NCBI RefSeq assembly: GCF_001594145.1
Contig: NZ_LVCF01000038.1
Coordinates: 1 to 64,000 of the forward strand
Direction: 5' to 3'
DNA: 64,000 bases
Source of the DNA: Branchiibius sp. NY16-3462-2
GTDB lineage: Bacteria > Actinomycetota > Actinomycetes > Actinomycetales > Dermatophilaceae
The notes beneath the pieces were generated by a model. It saw only the letters and a program-made list of their open reading frames with translations. It had not been told where the DNA came from and searched no databases. Shown piece by piece: positions 19,974 to 28,501 of the stretch. Made by a program: the position numbers and the translations under genes. Within the stretch, counting starts at the first letter, position 1, and each line of letters begins with the position of its first letter.

Positions 19974-20107
19974 ACACCCCGTCGTACGTGGTCCACCGGT
20001 TACCCACCGTCGATCCACAGGGATATCCACAGCGGCGGGCATGCGCAGCCCTCGCCCGGTGTTGAACAACGTGTGAGCAAGCGCCGGGAAGGAGCCGCCG
20101 AACCACC

Positions 20108-20632
20108 ATGTACTGCCCGTTCTGCCGGCACGACGATTCCCGGGTTGTGGACAGCCGGACCAGTGATGACGGCACCTCGATCCGGCGCCGTCGTCAGTGC
20201 CCGGACTGCGGTCGCCGGTTCAGCACTTTGGAGACCGCCAGCCTCACGGTGATCAAGCGCTCGGGCGCCAGTGAGCCGTTCAGCCGGGACAAGGTGACCT
20301 CAGGGGTCCGGAAGGCCTGCCAGGGCCGGCCGGTGACCGAGGACCAGTTGGCCCTGTTGGCCCAGCAGGTCGAGGAAGGTATCCGGTCCCGGGGGCTGGC
20401 CGAGATCGACGCACACGACGTCGGCCTGGAGATCCTGGCTCCGTTGCGCTCGTTGGACGAAGTCGCCTACCTGCGGTTCGCCTCCGTCTACCAGGGATTC
20501 GAGGACCTGCAGGACTTTGAGGACGCCATCGTCCTGCTGCGCGCCGAGCGCGAGCAGCACGAGAACACAGCCCCGATCGCCGGGACCGACGACGCTGTCG
20601 GTGCTCGGCGAGATGCTGCTAGTAGCCCCTAA
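20108..20632 (+). CDS. nrdR: Transcriptional repressor NrdR
   Basis: 174 residues. It represses ribonucleotide reductase genes according to bound ATP/dATP. The N-terminal zinc ribbon uses Cys 3, 6, 31 and 34 (MYCPFC, CPDC), and an ATP-cone domain spans about residues 49-135 (VIKRSGASEPFSRDKV). The C-terminal 25 residues are a low-complexity tail. It precedes the class II reductase gene by 108 bp, and two NrdR-type boxes lie upstream, so autoregulation is likely. Confidence 0.97.
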   Translation: MYCPFCRHDDSRVVDSRTSDDGTSIRRRRQCPDCGRRFSTLETASLTVIKRSGASEPFSRDKVTSGVRKACQGRPVTEDQLALLAQQVEEGIRSRGLAEIDAHDVGLEILAPLRSLDEVAYLRFASVYQGFEDLQDFEDAIVLLRAEREQHENTAPIAGTDDAVGARRDAASSP

Positions 20633-20740
20633 CCAGCAGGGCGGCAGCCACAGACATCAGCACCACCGAACACCACCCGCACCACCCTTTGCCCGCATCA
20701 CCGTTTGCCCCAGTTCAGTCACCCCACGGAGGACAGGTCC

Positions 20741-23659
20741 ATGTCACAGACCACCAACGCCCGCTCCGGCCAGCGCCGCAAGAACGCCGGCCTGACCATC
20801 GAGCGCATCTACACCACTGCCGGTGTGCACCCCTATGACGAGGTGACCTGGGAGCGGCGGGACGTCGTCCAGACCAACTGGAAGAGCGGCGAGACCATCT
20901 TCGAGCAGCGCGGGGTGGAGTTTCCCGACTTCTGGTCGGTCAACGCCTCGACCATCGTGACCACCAAGTACTTCCGTGGCGCCCTCGGAACGCCGGAGCG
21001 CGAGTCCAGCCTCAAGCAGTTGATCGACCGGGTCGTGCTGACCTACGCCAAGGCGGGCAAGGACAACGGCTACTTCGCGACCGATGAGGACGCGGAGATC
21101 TTCGAGCACGAACTGACCTGGACCCTGCTGCACCAGGTGTTCAGCTTCAACTCGCCGGTGTGGTTCAACGTGGGGACCAAGGCGCCGCAGCAGGTTTCGG
21201 CCTGCTTCATCCTGTCGGTCGACGACTCGATGGACTCGATCCTGAACTGGTACCGCGAGGAAGGTTTCATCTTCAAGGGCGGCTCGGGCGCCGGCCTGAA
21301 CCTCTCCCGGATCCGCAGCTCCAAGGAGCTGCTGTCCAGTGGCGGTACGGCCAGTGGTCCGGTGTCGTTCATGCGCGGCGCCGACGCCTCCGCAGGCACG
21401 ATCAAGTCCGGTGGCGCGACCCGTCGTGCGGCCAAGATGGTCGTCCTGGACGTGGACCACCCCGACATCGAGGAGTTCATCGAGACCAAGGCGCGCGAGG
21501 AGGACAAGATCCGCGCGTTGCGCGACGCCGGATTCGACATGGACCTCGGTGGCAAGGACATCACCTCCGTCCAGTACCAGAACGCCAACAACAGTGTCCG
21601 GGTCAGCGACGAGTTCATGCGGGCCGTGGAAGAGGGCAAGCCGTTCGGTCTGCGGGCCCGGGCCACCGGTGAGGTCATCGAGGAAGTCGACGCCCGCGAG
21701 CTATTCGACAAGATCAACAAGGCGGCGTGGGAGTGTGCCGACCCCGGTGTGCAGTACGACGACACCATCAACGCCTGGCACACCAACCCCGAAAGCGGCC
21801 GGATCACCGCCTCGAACCCGTGCTCGGAGTACATGTCCCTGGACAACTCCTCGTGCAACCTGGCGTCGCTGAACCTGCTGAAGTTCCTGCGCGATGACGA
21901 GACCTTCGATGTCGCCTCGTTCCAGAAGGTCGCCGAGCTGGTCATCACGGCGATGGACATCTCGATCTGCTTCGCCGACTTCCCGACCGAGGCCATCGGG
22001 CAGACCACGCGTGACTACCGCCAGTTGGGCATCGGCTACGCCAACCTGGGCGCGTTGCTGATGGCCACGGGCCACGGCTACGACTCCGACGGTGGCCGGG
22101 CGCTGGCCGCGGCGATCACCTCCCTGCTCACCGGTGCCGCCTACAAGCGCTCCGCGGAGCTGGCCGGCATCGTGGGCCCGTACAACGGCTACGCCCGCAA
22201 CTCCGAGGCTCACCAGCGGGTCATGCGCAAGCACCAGGCCGCCAACGACGAGGTGCGCACCCTGGACTCGATGGACACCGAGATCCACCGCTACGCCACC
22301 AAGGCATGGAAGGACGTTGTCGAGGTCGGCGCCAAGAACGGCTACCGCAACGCGCAGGCGTCGGTGCTCGCGCCGACCGGGACCATCGGCTTCATGATGG
22401 ACTGCGACACCACCGGTATCGAGCCGGACTTCTCCTTGGTGAAGTTCAAGAAGCTGGTCGGTGGCGGTTCGATGCAGATCGTCAACCAGACGATCCCGCG
22501 CGCACTGAAGAAGCTGGGCTACCAGGACGAGCAGATCGAAGCGATCGTCGCGCACATCGCCGAGAAGGGCCATGTCATCGACGCCCCCGGCCTGAAGCCG
22601 GAGCACTACGAGATCTTCGACACCGCGATGGGTGCCCGCTCGATCAGCCCGATGGGTCACGTGCGGATGATGGCGGCCTGCCAGCCGTTCCTGTCGGGTG
22701 CGATCTCCAAGACGGTGAACCTGCCCGAGACCGCCACGGTCGAGGACATCGCCGATGTGCACCTGCAGGGTTGGAAGCTGGGTCTGAAGGCGCTGGCTGT
22801 GTACCGCGACAACTGCAAGGTCGGCCAGCCGCTGTCCGACGCCAAGGCCAAGGAATCCGACACCACTGCCGAGAAGACCGAGCCGGAGAAGGTCGTGGAG
22901 AAGGTCATCGAGTACCGCCCGGTGCGTCGCCGCCTGCCCAAGCGTCGCCCCTCGCAGACCACCTCCTTCGCGGTGGGTGGCGCCGAGGGTTACCTGACCG
23001 CCAGCGCGTACGACGACGGCCAGCTCGGTGAGATCTTCCTGAAGTTCGGCAAGCAGGGCTCGACCCTCGCCGGTGTGATGGACGCCTTCTCGATCGCGGT
23101 GTCCATCGGTCTGCAGTACGGCGTGCCGCTGGAGACCTATGTGGAGAAGTTCACCAACCTGCGCTTCGAGCCGGCCGGGATGACCGATGACCCGGACGTG
23201 CGGATGGCGCAGTCGATCATGGACTACGTCTTCCGGCGCCTGGCGTTGGATCACCTCGACTTCGACACCCGCTCCTTCATGGGTATCCACACCGCGGCCG
23301 AGCGCGCCCGGCAGCTGGAGACCGGTTCGTACGCCGAGCAGGACGACGATGTCGCCGAGGAGTTGGAGTCCTACTCCCAGTCCCCGGCACAGGTCCCGGC
23401 CAAGGCAGAGGACAAGGCCGACGTGGAGGAGAAGGCACCCACCGGTGAAGCGGTGGATGCCACGGAGATCACCTCCGGCTCCGGCGCGGCGGATGCCCGG
23501 CCCGCGGACGTCGAGGTGCACTCCTCGGCCGAACTCATGGAGAAGTTCCAGGGCAAGGCGGCCGACGCACCCATCTGCCTGACCTGCGGGACCAAGATGC
23601 GCCCCGCCGGCTCGTGCTACGTGTGCGAAGGCTGCGGTAGCACCTCGGGCTGCAGCTGA
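20741..23659 (+). CDS. nrdJ: Adenosylcobalamin-dependent (class II) ribonucleoside-diphosphate reductase
   Basis: 972 residues. It makes deoxyribonucleotides using adenosylcobalamin to generate the thiyl radical. Seen are NPCSEYMSLDNSSCNLASLN (active-site finger loop region, about residues 359-378), FNSPVWFNVG, GTIGFMMDCDTTGIEPD, and a C-terminal cysteine cluster (CLTCGTKM, CYVCEGCG) that serves thiol exchange. The ATG at 20741 has ACGGAGGA ahead of it and is chosen over an upstream frame extension. It implies B12 uptake or synthesis elsewhere. No cobalamin riboswitch is recognisable in the 108-bp leader. Confidence 0.97.
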   Translation: MSQTTNARSGQRRKNAGLTIERIYTTAGVHPYDEVTWERRDVVQTNWKSGETIFEQRGVEFPDFWSVNASTIVTTKYFRGALGTPERESSLKQLIDRVVLTYAKAGKDNGYFATDEDAEIFEHELTWTLLHQVFSFNSPVWFNVGTKAPQQVSACFILSVDDSMDSILNWYREEGFIFKGGSGAGLNLSRIRSSKELLSSGGTASGPVSFMRGADASAGTIKSGGATRRAAKMVVLDVDHPDIEEFIETKAREEDKIRALRDAGFDMDLGGKDITSVQYQNANNSVRVSDEFMRAVEEGKPFGLRARATGEVIEEVDARELFDKINKAAWECADPGVQYDDTINAWHTNPESGRITASNPCSEYMSLDNSSCNLASLNLLKFLRDDETFDVASFQKVAELVITAMDISICFADFPTEAIGQTTRDYRQLGIGYANLGALLMATGHGYDSDGGRALAAAITSLLTGAAYKRSAELAGIVGPYNGYARNSEAHQRVMRKHQAANDEVRTLDSMDTEIHRYATKAWKDVVEVGAKNGYRNAQASVLAPTGTIGFMMDCDTTGIEPDFSLVKFKKLVGGGSMQIVNQTIPRALKKLGYQDEQIEAIVAHIAEKGHVIDAPGLKPEHYEIFDTAMGARSISPMGHVRMMAACQPFLSGAISKTVNLPETATVEDIADVHLQGWKLGLKALAVYRDNCKVGQPLSDAKAKESDTTAEKTEPEKVVEKVIEYRPVRRRLPKRRPSQTTSFAVGGAEGYLTASAYDDGQLGEIFLKFGKQGSTLAGVMDAFSIAVSIGLQYGVPLETYVEKFTNLRFEPAGMTDDPDVRMAQSIMDYVFRRLALDHLDFDTRSFMGIHTAAERARQLETGSYAEQDDDVAEELESYSQSPAQVPAKAEDKADVEEKAPTGEAVDATEITSGSGAADARPADVEVHSSAELMEKFQGKAADAPICLTCGTKMRPAGSCYVCEGCGSTSGCS

Positions 23660-23685
23660 GGCTGCACCCAACCCCGGACAAGGGC

Positions 23686-23724
23686 GGGCCTCGTGGCGAC
23701 TCGATCGCTGCGGGGCCCGTTCTT
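23686..23724 (+). terminator. Terminator after nrdJ
   Basis: A long hairpin pairs GGGCCTCGTGGCGA with TCGCTGCGGGGCCC (two G-T wobbles), loop CTCGA, and ends in GTTCTT. It lies 26 bp after the stop codon and before a convergent gene. Confidence 0.65.
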
Positions 23725-23756
23725 CGTGTCCCGCAGGCGGCGCTCCGTGTGGTGGC

Positions 23757-24746
23757 TCAGCCGGCCCAGTCGGGGTCGCTGGGCCACAGGCTCGCAGCCG
23801 CCGGCGGCGACTGGTGCGGGTCAGCGGGAGCGATGGCGCGGCGTACGGCCTCGCGGTACGGCGTGGGGCCACCCGGCGGCGGACCGAGGCGGTCCAGCAG
23901 GTCGGTCTCCTGGCACACCACGTCGTGCACCAGGCTGCCGATCAGCGGTTTGGCGACGCCCGTCGGCACCGGTGTCACCACGCCGATCCAGTGGCTGGCC
24001 AGGCCAGGGGTCAGGAACGGCATGACGAAGATCAGCCGCTGGTGGTGGCCGGAAATCTTCGCGTACTGCTGCATCATCTGCAGATAGGTCAACACGTCCG
24101 GGCCACCGATGTCGAAGGTCCGGTTGACCTCCGGCGGCAGCGTCGCCGCGCCTACCAGGTAGTACAACGCATCGTCGATGCCGATCGGCTGGATCCGGCT
24201 GTTGACCCAGCGCGGCGTGACCATGGCCGGCAGCCGATCGGTCAGATGGCGCATCATCTCGAACGATGCCGACGCGGCACCGATCAAGATCGCCGCCTGG
24301 AGTACGGCCGCCGGCACGGGGGAGTCGAGGAACACCTCGCCGACGTCGACCCGTGAAGCCAGATGCTCGGACAACTCCTCGTCATCGGGGTGCAAGCCGC
24401 CGAGGTAGACGATCCGCCCTACCTTCGCGTCGGCGGCGGCGTCGGCGAAGGTCTGGGCCATCTCGTGGTCGCGCTGCGACAGATCACCGCCGCCGTCCAT
24501 CGAGTGCAACAGGTAGTACGCGACGTCGATGTCGGCGAGCGCTGCGCGGCAGTCGTCCGCGTCGTTGGCGTCGCCCTCGGCCACCTCGACGTCGCCGGCC
24601 CAGGGCAGCCCCTCGAGTTTGCCGGCGTCGCGCGTCAGCACCCGGACCCGGTGCCCGGCTTCGAGCAGGGGCACGACCAACCGGGAACCCAGGTAGCCGG
24701 TCACTCCGGTCACCAGGATGTGCAGATCAGGATGGGACGTTGTCAC
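23757..24746 (-). CDS. NmrA/atypical extended SDR, NAD(P)-binding protein
   Basis: 329 residues. The N-terminal Rossmann motif ILVTGVTGYLGSRLV and the early VRVLTRDAGKLEGLPW and VAYYLLHSM blocks place it among atypical extended short-chain dehydrogenases of the NmrA/complex I-like group. The canonical YxxxK pair is not evident, so it may be a redox sensor or use an unknown substrate. Its GTG start overlaps the stop of the CPBP protease gene by four bases, so the two are probably cotranscribed. It converges on nrdJ. Confidence 0.8.
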   Translation of the reverse strand: MTTSHPDLHILVTGVTGYLGSRLVVPLLEAGHRVRVLTRDAGKLEGLPWAGDVEVAEGDANDADDCRAALADIDVAYYLLHSMDGGGDLSQRDHEMAQTFADAAADAKVGRIVYLGGLHPDDEELSEHLASRVDVGEVFLDSPVPAAVLQAAILIGAASASFEMMRHLTDRLPAMVTPRWVNSRIQPIGIDDALYYLVGAATLPPEVNRTFDIGGPDVLTYLQMMQQYAKISGHHQRLIFVMPFLTPGLASHWIGVVTPVPTGVAKPLIGSLVHDVVCQETDLLDRLGPPPGGPTPYREAVRRAIAPADPHQSPPAAASLWPSDPDWAG

Positions 24747-25405
24747 GATGTCACCTCAAGGACGTGGGGCAGGATCAGGACCATTCCCAGCGACCACAGG
24801 CCGTGGGTGAGGATAGGGGCCAGCACCGAGCCGGTGACCTGGCGTTGCCGGGCGGTGAGGGCGCCGAGGAGGGCAGCCGCGAACACCAGCATCACGTTCC
24901 CGGTGGCGCAGGTGACCAGCGTGTAGATGGCTGTCGTCGCAACGACCGGGTGCCGGTCCTGCAGTAGCGAGAAGAGAGCGCCGCGGAAGAACAACTCCTC
25001 GCAGGCGCCGGTGCCGATGGCGATCAGCAGGACCGCCAGGAACGAACCTCGGGTGGAGTATTCCAGGACGTCGCGGATCGCGCCGTTGATCGCGGGTACG
25101 AGTCCGACGATGAGGCCGCCCAAGCTGAAGAGCGCCACCAGGCAGGCGCCCAGGGCGAGGCCGGGCAGCCAGGTCCGGCGATCGGCGTACGTCGATCGGT
25201 CCAGGGGCACTCCGCCGGCCAGGAACGCGCCGCCCGCCCAGGTGACGGCCAGCGCCACGGATGCTGGATAAAAGCCGCCGCGACCCGGCTCGCTGGTCAG
25301 CGATACGTGCAGCAGGACAGCGCCCACCACCAGCGTGACCACGCACACCGCAACGGCGCGAGGAGTCGCTGATAACGCGGCACGCGCCTTGGTGGGATGC
25401 GACAA
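24743..25405 (-). CDS. CPBP-family intramembrane glutamic endopeptidase (Abi/CAAX-like)
   Basis: 220 residues, with about six or seven hydrophobic helices. The EELFFRGALFSLLQ motif supplies the EExxxR glutamates, and the later HGLWSLGMV and FAAALLGAL segments fit the ABI/Rce1-like fold. Family members cleave membrane substrates or act in bacteriocin self-immunity; the substrate here is unknown. The start appears to be TTG at 25405 with AGGAGG about ten bases upstream. It is the first gene of a two-gene unit and is divergent from the phosphate transporter. Confidence 0.85.
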   Translation of the reverse strand: MSHPTKARAALSATPRAVAVCVVTLVVGAVLLHVSLTSEPGRGGFYPASVALAVTWAGGAFLAGGVPLDRSTYADRRTWLPGLALGACLVALFSLGGLIVGLVPAINGAIRDVLEYSTRGSFLAVLLIAIGTGACEELFFRGALFSLLQDRHPVVATTAIYTLVTCATGNVMLVFAAALLGALTARQRQVTGSVLAPILTHGLWSLGMVLILPHVLEVTS

Positions 25406-25499
25406 CGGGGAGAACCTCCTACCCGGAGACTAGGTGACCGGCGCGAGGCGGCTGGCTCGGACGGATGAGACCCAGGCCACGATGAGCCTGACCACATCC

Positions 25500-25517
25500 G
25501 GTGAACACTCGATGAAC
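25500..25517 (-). promoter_or_regulatory. Candidate PHO box (PhoP site) upstream of pit
   Basis: On the minus strand two 7-mers, GTTCATC and GTTCACC, are spaced by four bases, giving the 11-bp direct repeat of a PhoP-binding PHO box (consensus GTTCACC). A possible weak third unit is at 25489-25495. It lies about 95 bp both from the pit start and from the start of the divergent CPBP gene. Confidence 0.5.
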
Positions 25518-25611
25518 AATCCTTCGCGGCGGCATTTGCACTGGTCAGAGAGCTATCCGGAGTTGGGCCCGCGGTGGACGGGATAGCACACCTAGCCCCA
25601 CACTTACTCGC

Positions 25612-26814
25612 GTGAGCGCAGAATTCTTCATTCTCCTGTTGGTCGTTGTCACGGCCCTGGCGTTCGACTTCACCAATGGGTTCCACGACACCGGCAACGC
25701 GATGGCAACGTCTATCGCGACCGGAGCGCTCAAACCCAAGGTGGCTGTCGGCATCTCGGCGGTGTTGAACCTCGTCGGTGCGTTTCTGTCGGTCGAAGTG
25801 GCGGCCACGATCACCAAGGACGTCCTGAAAATACAGACCAAGAGCGGGGCGCTCATCGAAGGGCTCAGCGCGGAAAAGGCGATGATCATCATCTTCGCCG
25901 GTCTGGTCGGCGGGATCCTGTGGAACCTGACGACCTGGCTGCTGGGTCTGCCCTCCAGTTCCTCGCACGCACTCTTCGGTGGCCTGATCGGTTCGGGGCT
26001 GGCCGCGATCGGCACCTCGGGAATCAACTGGAACGGTCTGGTGTCCAAGGTCATCATCCCGGCGTTCCTGTCGCCGTTCATCGCCGGATTGGTGGCCGCG
26101 ATCGGCACCTGGATCATCTATCGGATCACGAACCCGGTCAGAACCGACCGCAAGGACAGGGGTTTCCGCTACGGGCAGATCGGCAGCGCCTCGTTGGTCT
26201 CGCTCGCGCACGGTACGGGAGACGCGCAGAAGACGATGGGTGTGATCGCGTTGGCGCTGATCGCCCACGGCAGCCTCACGACGCAGTCGATCGAGGACAA
26301 CGGGCTGCCGGTGTGGATCATCTTCTCCTGCGGTCTGGCGATCGCGGTCGGCACTTACCTCGGTGGCTGGCGGATCATCCGCACCCTGGGCAAGGGTCTG
26401 GTCGAGATCGAATCCCCGCAGGGTATGGCCGCCGAAGCTTCCTCGGCCGCGATCATCCTGACCTCCAGCCACTTCGGGATGGCCCTGTCGACCACCCAGG
26501 TCGCGACCGGGTCCATCCTTGGTAGCGGCGTCGGTAAGCCCGGCGCGACGGTCCGCTGGGGCGTCGCCGGCCGCATGGTCGCGGCGTGGCTGACGACCAT
26601 CCCCGCCGCCGCTGTGGTCGGTGCGGCCACCTACTTCATCGCCCACCTCATCGGCGGCGTGGCCGGTGCGATCACCGTGTTCGTGATCCTGGTGGCAGCG
26701 GCAGGCTTCCTCTACCGCCGCAGCCAGTTGCAGAAGGTGGACGCCTCCAACGTCAACGACAGCTGGGACGGCCTGCCCGAGGATGAAGCAGCCGAATCCC
26801 ACGTCGCGGCCTGA
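25612..26814 (+). CDS. pit: Low-affinity inorganic phosphate transporter, PiT family
   Basis: 400 residues with about ten membrane helices. PiT carriers import metal-phosphate with protons. The duplicated signature is seen as FTNGFHDTGNAMATSIATGAL near the N-terminus (GFHDxxNA) and SLAHGTGDAQKTMGV in the second half. GLPSSSSHALFGGL is the conserved loop. The GTG at 25612 has no strong ribosome-binding site, and ACACTTAC just upstream could be a -10. A 94-residue membrane protein and a DUF3349 protein follow, the same order as Rv0545c-Rv0543c in M. tuberculosis. Confidence 0.93.
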   Translation: MSAEFFILLLVVVTALAFDFTNGFHDTGNAMATSIATGALKPKVAVGISAVLNLVGAFLSVEVAATITKDVLKIQTKSGALIEGLSAEKAMIIIFAGLVGGILWNLTTWLLGLPSSSSHALFGGLIGSGLAAIGTSGINWNGLVSKVIIPAFLSPFIAGLVAAIGTWIIYRITNPVRTDRKDRGFRYGQIGSASLVSLAHGTGDAQKTMGVIALALIAHGSLTTQSIEDNGLPVWIIFSCGLAIAVGTYLGGWRIIRTLGKGLVEIESPQGMAAEASSAAIILTSSHFGMALSTTQVATGSILGSGVGKPGATVRWGVAGRMVAAWLTTIPAAAVVGAATYFIAHLIGGVAGAITVFVILVAAAGFLYRRSQLQKVDASNVNDSWDGLPEDEAAESHVAA

Positions 26815-26837
26815 GCCGGACCCGGAAAGGAACGGTC

Positions 26838-27122
26838 ATGGACTTTGCAGAGATGGCGCAGTCAGCGCTCAAGGTGCTCCTCGCCGGCCTGGTTTTCGGG
26901 GCCGGTCTGCCGGCGATCTTCGCGGTCGGCATCCGGTTGCAGTCGGCCGGTGAAGGCGACATCGCGGCCGACGGAACCGTGATCCGCCCGAACCCGGTCG
27001 CCAGGGTCGGCGCATGGATTGCGTTCGGGATCGTCCTCGTGGCGGTCGTGATCGGCATCCTGTGGATCACCCAGAAGAGCCTGCACCACTACCTGGGTAT
27101 CGACATCTTCGGTACCCACTGA
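26838..27122 (+). CDS. Small membrane protein of the pit operon
   Basis: 94 residues with two membrane helices, at about 10-33 (ALKVLLAGLVFGAGLPAIFA) and 59-78 (WIAFGIVLVAVVIGILWIT), separated by a polar loop. A ribosome-binding site, GGAAAGGAA, precedes the ATG. It lies 23 bp after pit. The size and place match Rv0544c, an uncharacterised membrane protein next to PitA in mycobacteria. An accessory role in phosphate transport is inference from synteny. Confidence 0.8.
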   Translation: MDFAEMAQSALKVLLAGLVFGAGLPAIFAVGIRLQSAGEGDIAADGTVIRPNPVARVGAWIAFGIVLVAVVIGILWITQKSLHHYLGIDIFGTH

Positions 27123-27172
27123 TCCGGTAGCACTGACGCCACACCACGACCTATCGAAGACGAGGACAGTAC

Positions 27173-27496
27173 ATGGAACGCCCCGCTCTCCTGGCCCGGA
27201 TCCTGCATTGGCTACGCCAGGGGTACCCCGAAGGTGTCCCGCCCAAGGACTACTCACCGATCCTGGCGCTGCTGCGCAACGAATCGTTGACGGACGAAGA
27301 GATCGACCTGATCGTGTCCCGGTTGATCGAACAGAACGCGATGGCACACGCCGACGGGCCGATCAGCGTGGTGGACACCAAGGTGGCCATCACGCACTAC
27401 ACCGAGGAACTGCCCTCAGACGAGGACGTCAAGCGGGTACAGGCGCGCTTGCTGGAGCACGGCTGGCCGTTCGACGAGGCCAGCCACATCGCCTGA
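27173..27496 (+). CDS. DUF3349 domain protein
   Basis: 107 residues, soluble, with no catalytic motif visible. ILHWLRQGYPEGVPPKDYSPILALLRNESLTDEEI is the core of DUF3349, read here as LRQGYPEGVPPKDYSPILAL and the following acidic helix, and corresponds to Rv0543c, a small helical protein of unknown function. It is the third gene of the pit unit, 50 bp after the membrane protein, with GACGAGGACAG before the ATG. It ends 21 bp before a convergent oxidoreductase gene. Confidence 0.85.
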   Translation: MERPALLARILHWLRQGYPEGVPPKDYSPILALLRNESLTDEEIDLIVSRLIEQNAMAHADGPISVVDTKVAITHYTEELPSDEDVKRVQARLLEHGWPFDEASHIA

Positions 27497-27517
27497 CCGG
27501 TCGTCGCGGATCGGCCC

Positions 27518-28489
27518 TCAGCGGGTCGGATCGAGCAACAGTTTGCCGGTGACGGTGCGCGTGCCCAGGCGGCCGATCGCCGTACCCGCATCGGACAGCG
27601 GCAGCACCTGATCGATCGGGGGATCGATCGCGCCGGTCCCGGCCAGGGTCATCAGCTGGTCCCATTGGGCACGTACGACGTGCGGCCGGCTCGCCCAGTA
27701 GGCGCCCCACCCGACGCCCACCACTGAGACGTTGTTGAGCAGCAACCGGTTGACCTTCACCTGCGGGATCTCGCCATGGGTGAAGCCGATCACCAACAGG
27801 CGGCCCAGGGTGGCCAGCGAGCGCAGTGAGTCGGTGAAACGGTCGCCGCCCACCGGGTCGACGATGATGTCCACACCGCGACCACCGGTGAGGTCCTTCA
27901 CGGCCGCCAGGAAACCGTCCGCTGCCACCACCTCGTCCGCGCCGGCCGCGCGTGCGACCTCACCCTTCTCCGGCGTCGAGGTCACCGCGATCACCGTCGC
28001 GCCGGACGCCTTCGCGACCTGGATCGCGGCGGTGCCGATACCACCGGCAGCCCCGTGCACGAGCACCGTCTCGCCTGCCTGCAGGCCGCCGCGCTGTAAC
28101 AGACCGAACAAGCAGGTCAGGTAGTTCATGGGCAGTGCCGCAGCCACGTCGAACGACATGTCGTCCGGCAGCGGGAAGACGAAATCGGTTGACGCTGTAG
28201 CAAACTCGGCGAACCCGCCGAACCCCGGGAAGGCGGCCACGCGATCGCCGGCAGTGAATCCGGAGTCAGCAGGTGCTGAGACGACGGTCCCGCTGACCTC
28301 CGCGCCGGGCACGAACGGCAGATCGGGTCGGATCTGATATTCGCCGCGCGTCAGCAAAAGGTCCGGGAAGCTGACTCCGGCCCGCGCGACCTGAATCAGG
28401 AGCTGGCCGTCGGGCGCGGTGGGCTGCGGCAGGTCGACGATCTCGACCGCTTCCGGGCCGTCGAGACGAGTGACGTGTACAGCGCGCAT
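27518..28489 (-). CDS. NADPH:quinone oxidoreductase-like zinc-independent MDR protein
   Basis: 323 residues. The GroES-like N-terminal domain (GVSFPDLLLTRGEYQIRPDLPFVPGAE) and the Rossmann segment VLVHGAAGGIGTAAIQVAKA at about residues 142-161 are typical of quinone reductases of the medium-chain dehydrogenase superfamily. Zinc-binding cysteines are absent, as in the quinone oxidoreductase branch. DPVGGDRF and the C-terminal TRTVTGKLLL are also family blocks. The SDR gene upstream on the same strand ends 12 bp before its start, so they may form one transcript. Confidence 0.88.
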   Translation of the reverse strand: MRAVHVTRLDGPEAVEIVDLPQPTAPDGQLLIQVARAGVSFPDLLLTRGEYQIRPDLPFVPGAEVSGTVVSAPADSGFTAGDRVAAFPGFGGFAEFATASTDFVFPLPDDMSFDVAAALPMNYLTCLFGLLQRGGLQAGETVLVHGAAGGIGTAAIQVAKASGATVIAVTSTPEKGEVARAAGADEVVAADGFLAAVKDLTGGRGVDIIVDPVGGDRFTDSLRSLATLGRLLVIGFTHGEIPQVKVNRLLLNNVSVVGVGWGAYWASRPHVVRAQWDQLMTLAGTGAIDPPIDQVLPLSDAGTAIGRLGTRTVTGKLLLDPTR

Positions 28490-28501
28490 GGATCAGGCTC
28501 C

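Noticed and set aside
20633..20740. Cobalamin riboswitch before nrdJ
   Set aside because: The 108-bp leader has no B12-box-like core and is too short for a full aptamer.
21701..23872. Open frame of 723 codons antisense to nrdJ
   Set aside because: Shadow of the nrdJ reading frame, with Arg/His/Gly-rich sequence and no ribosome-binding site.
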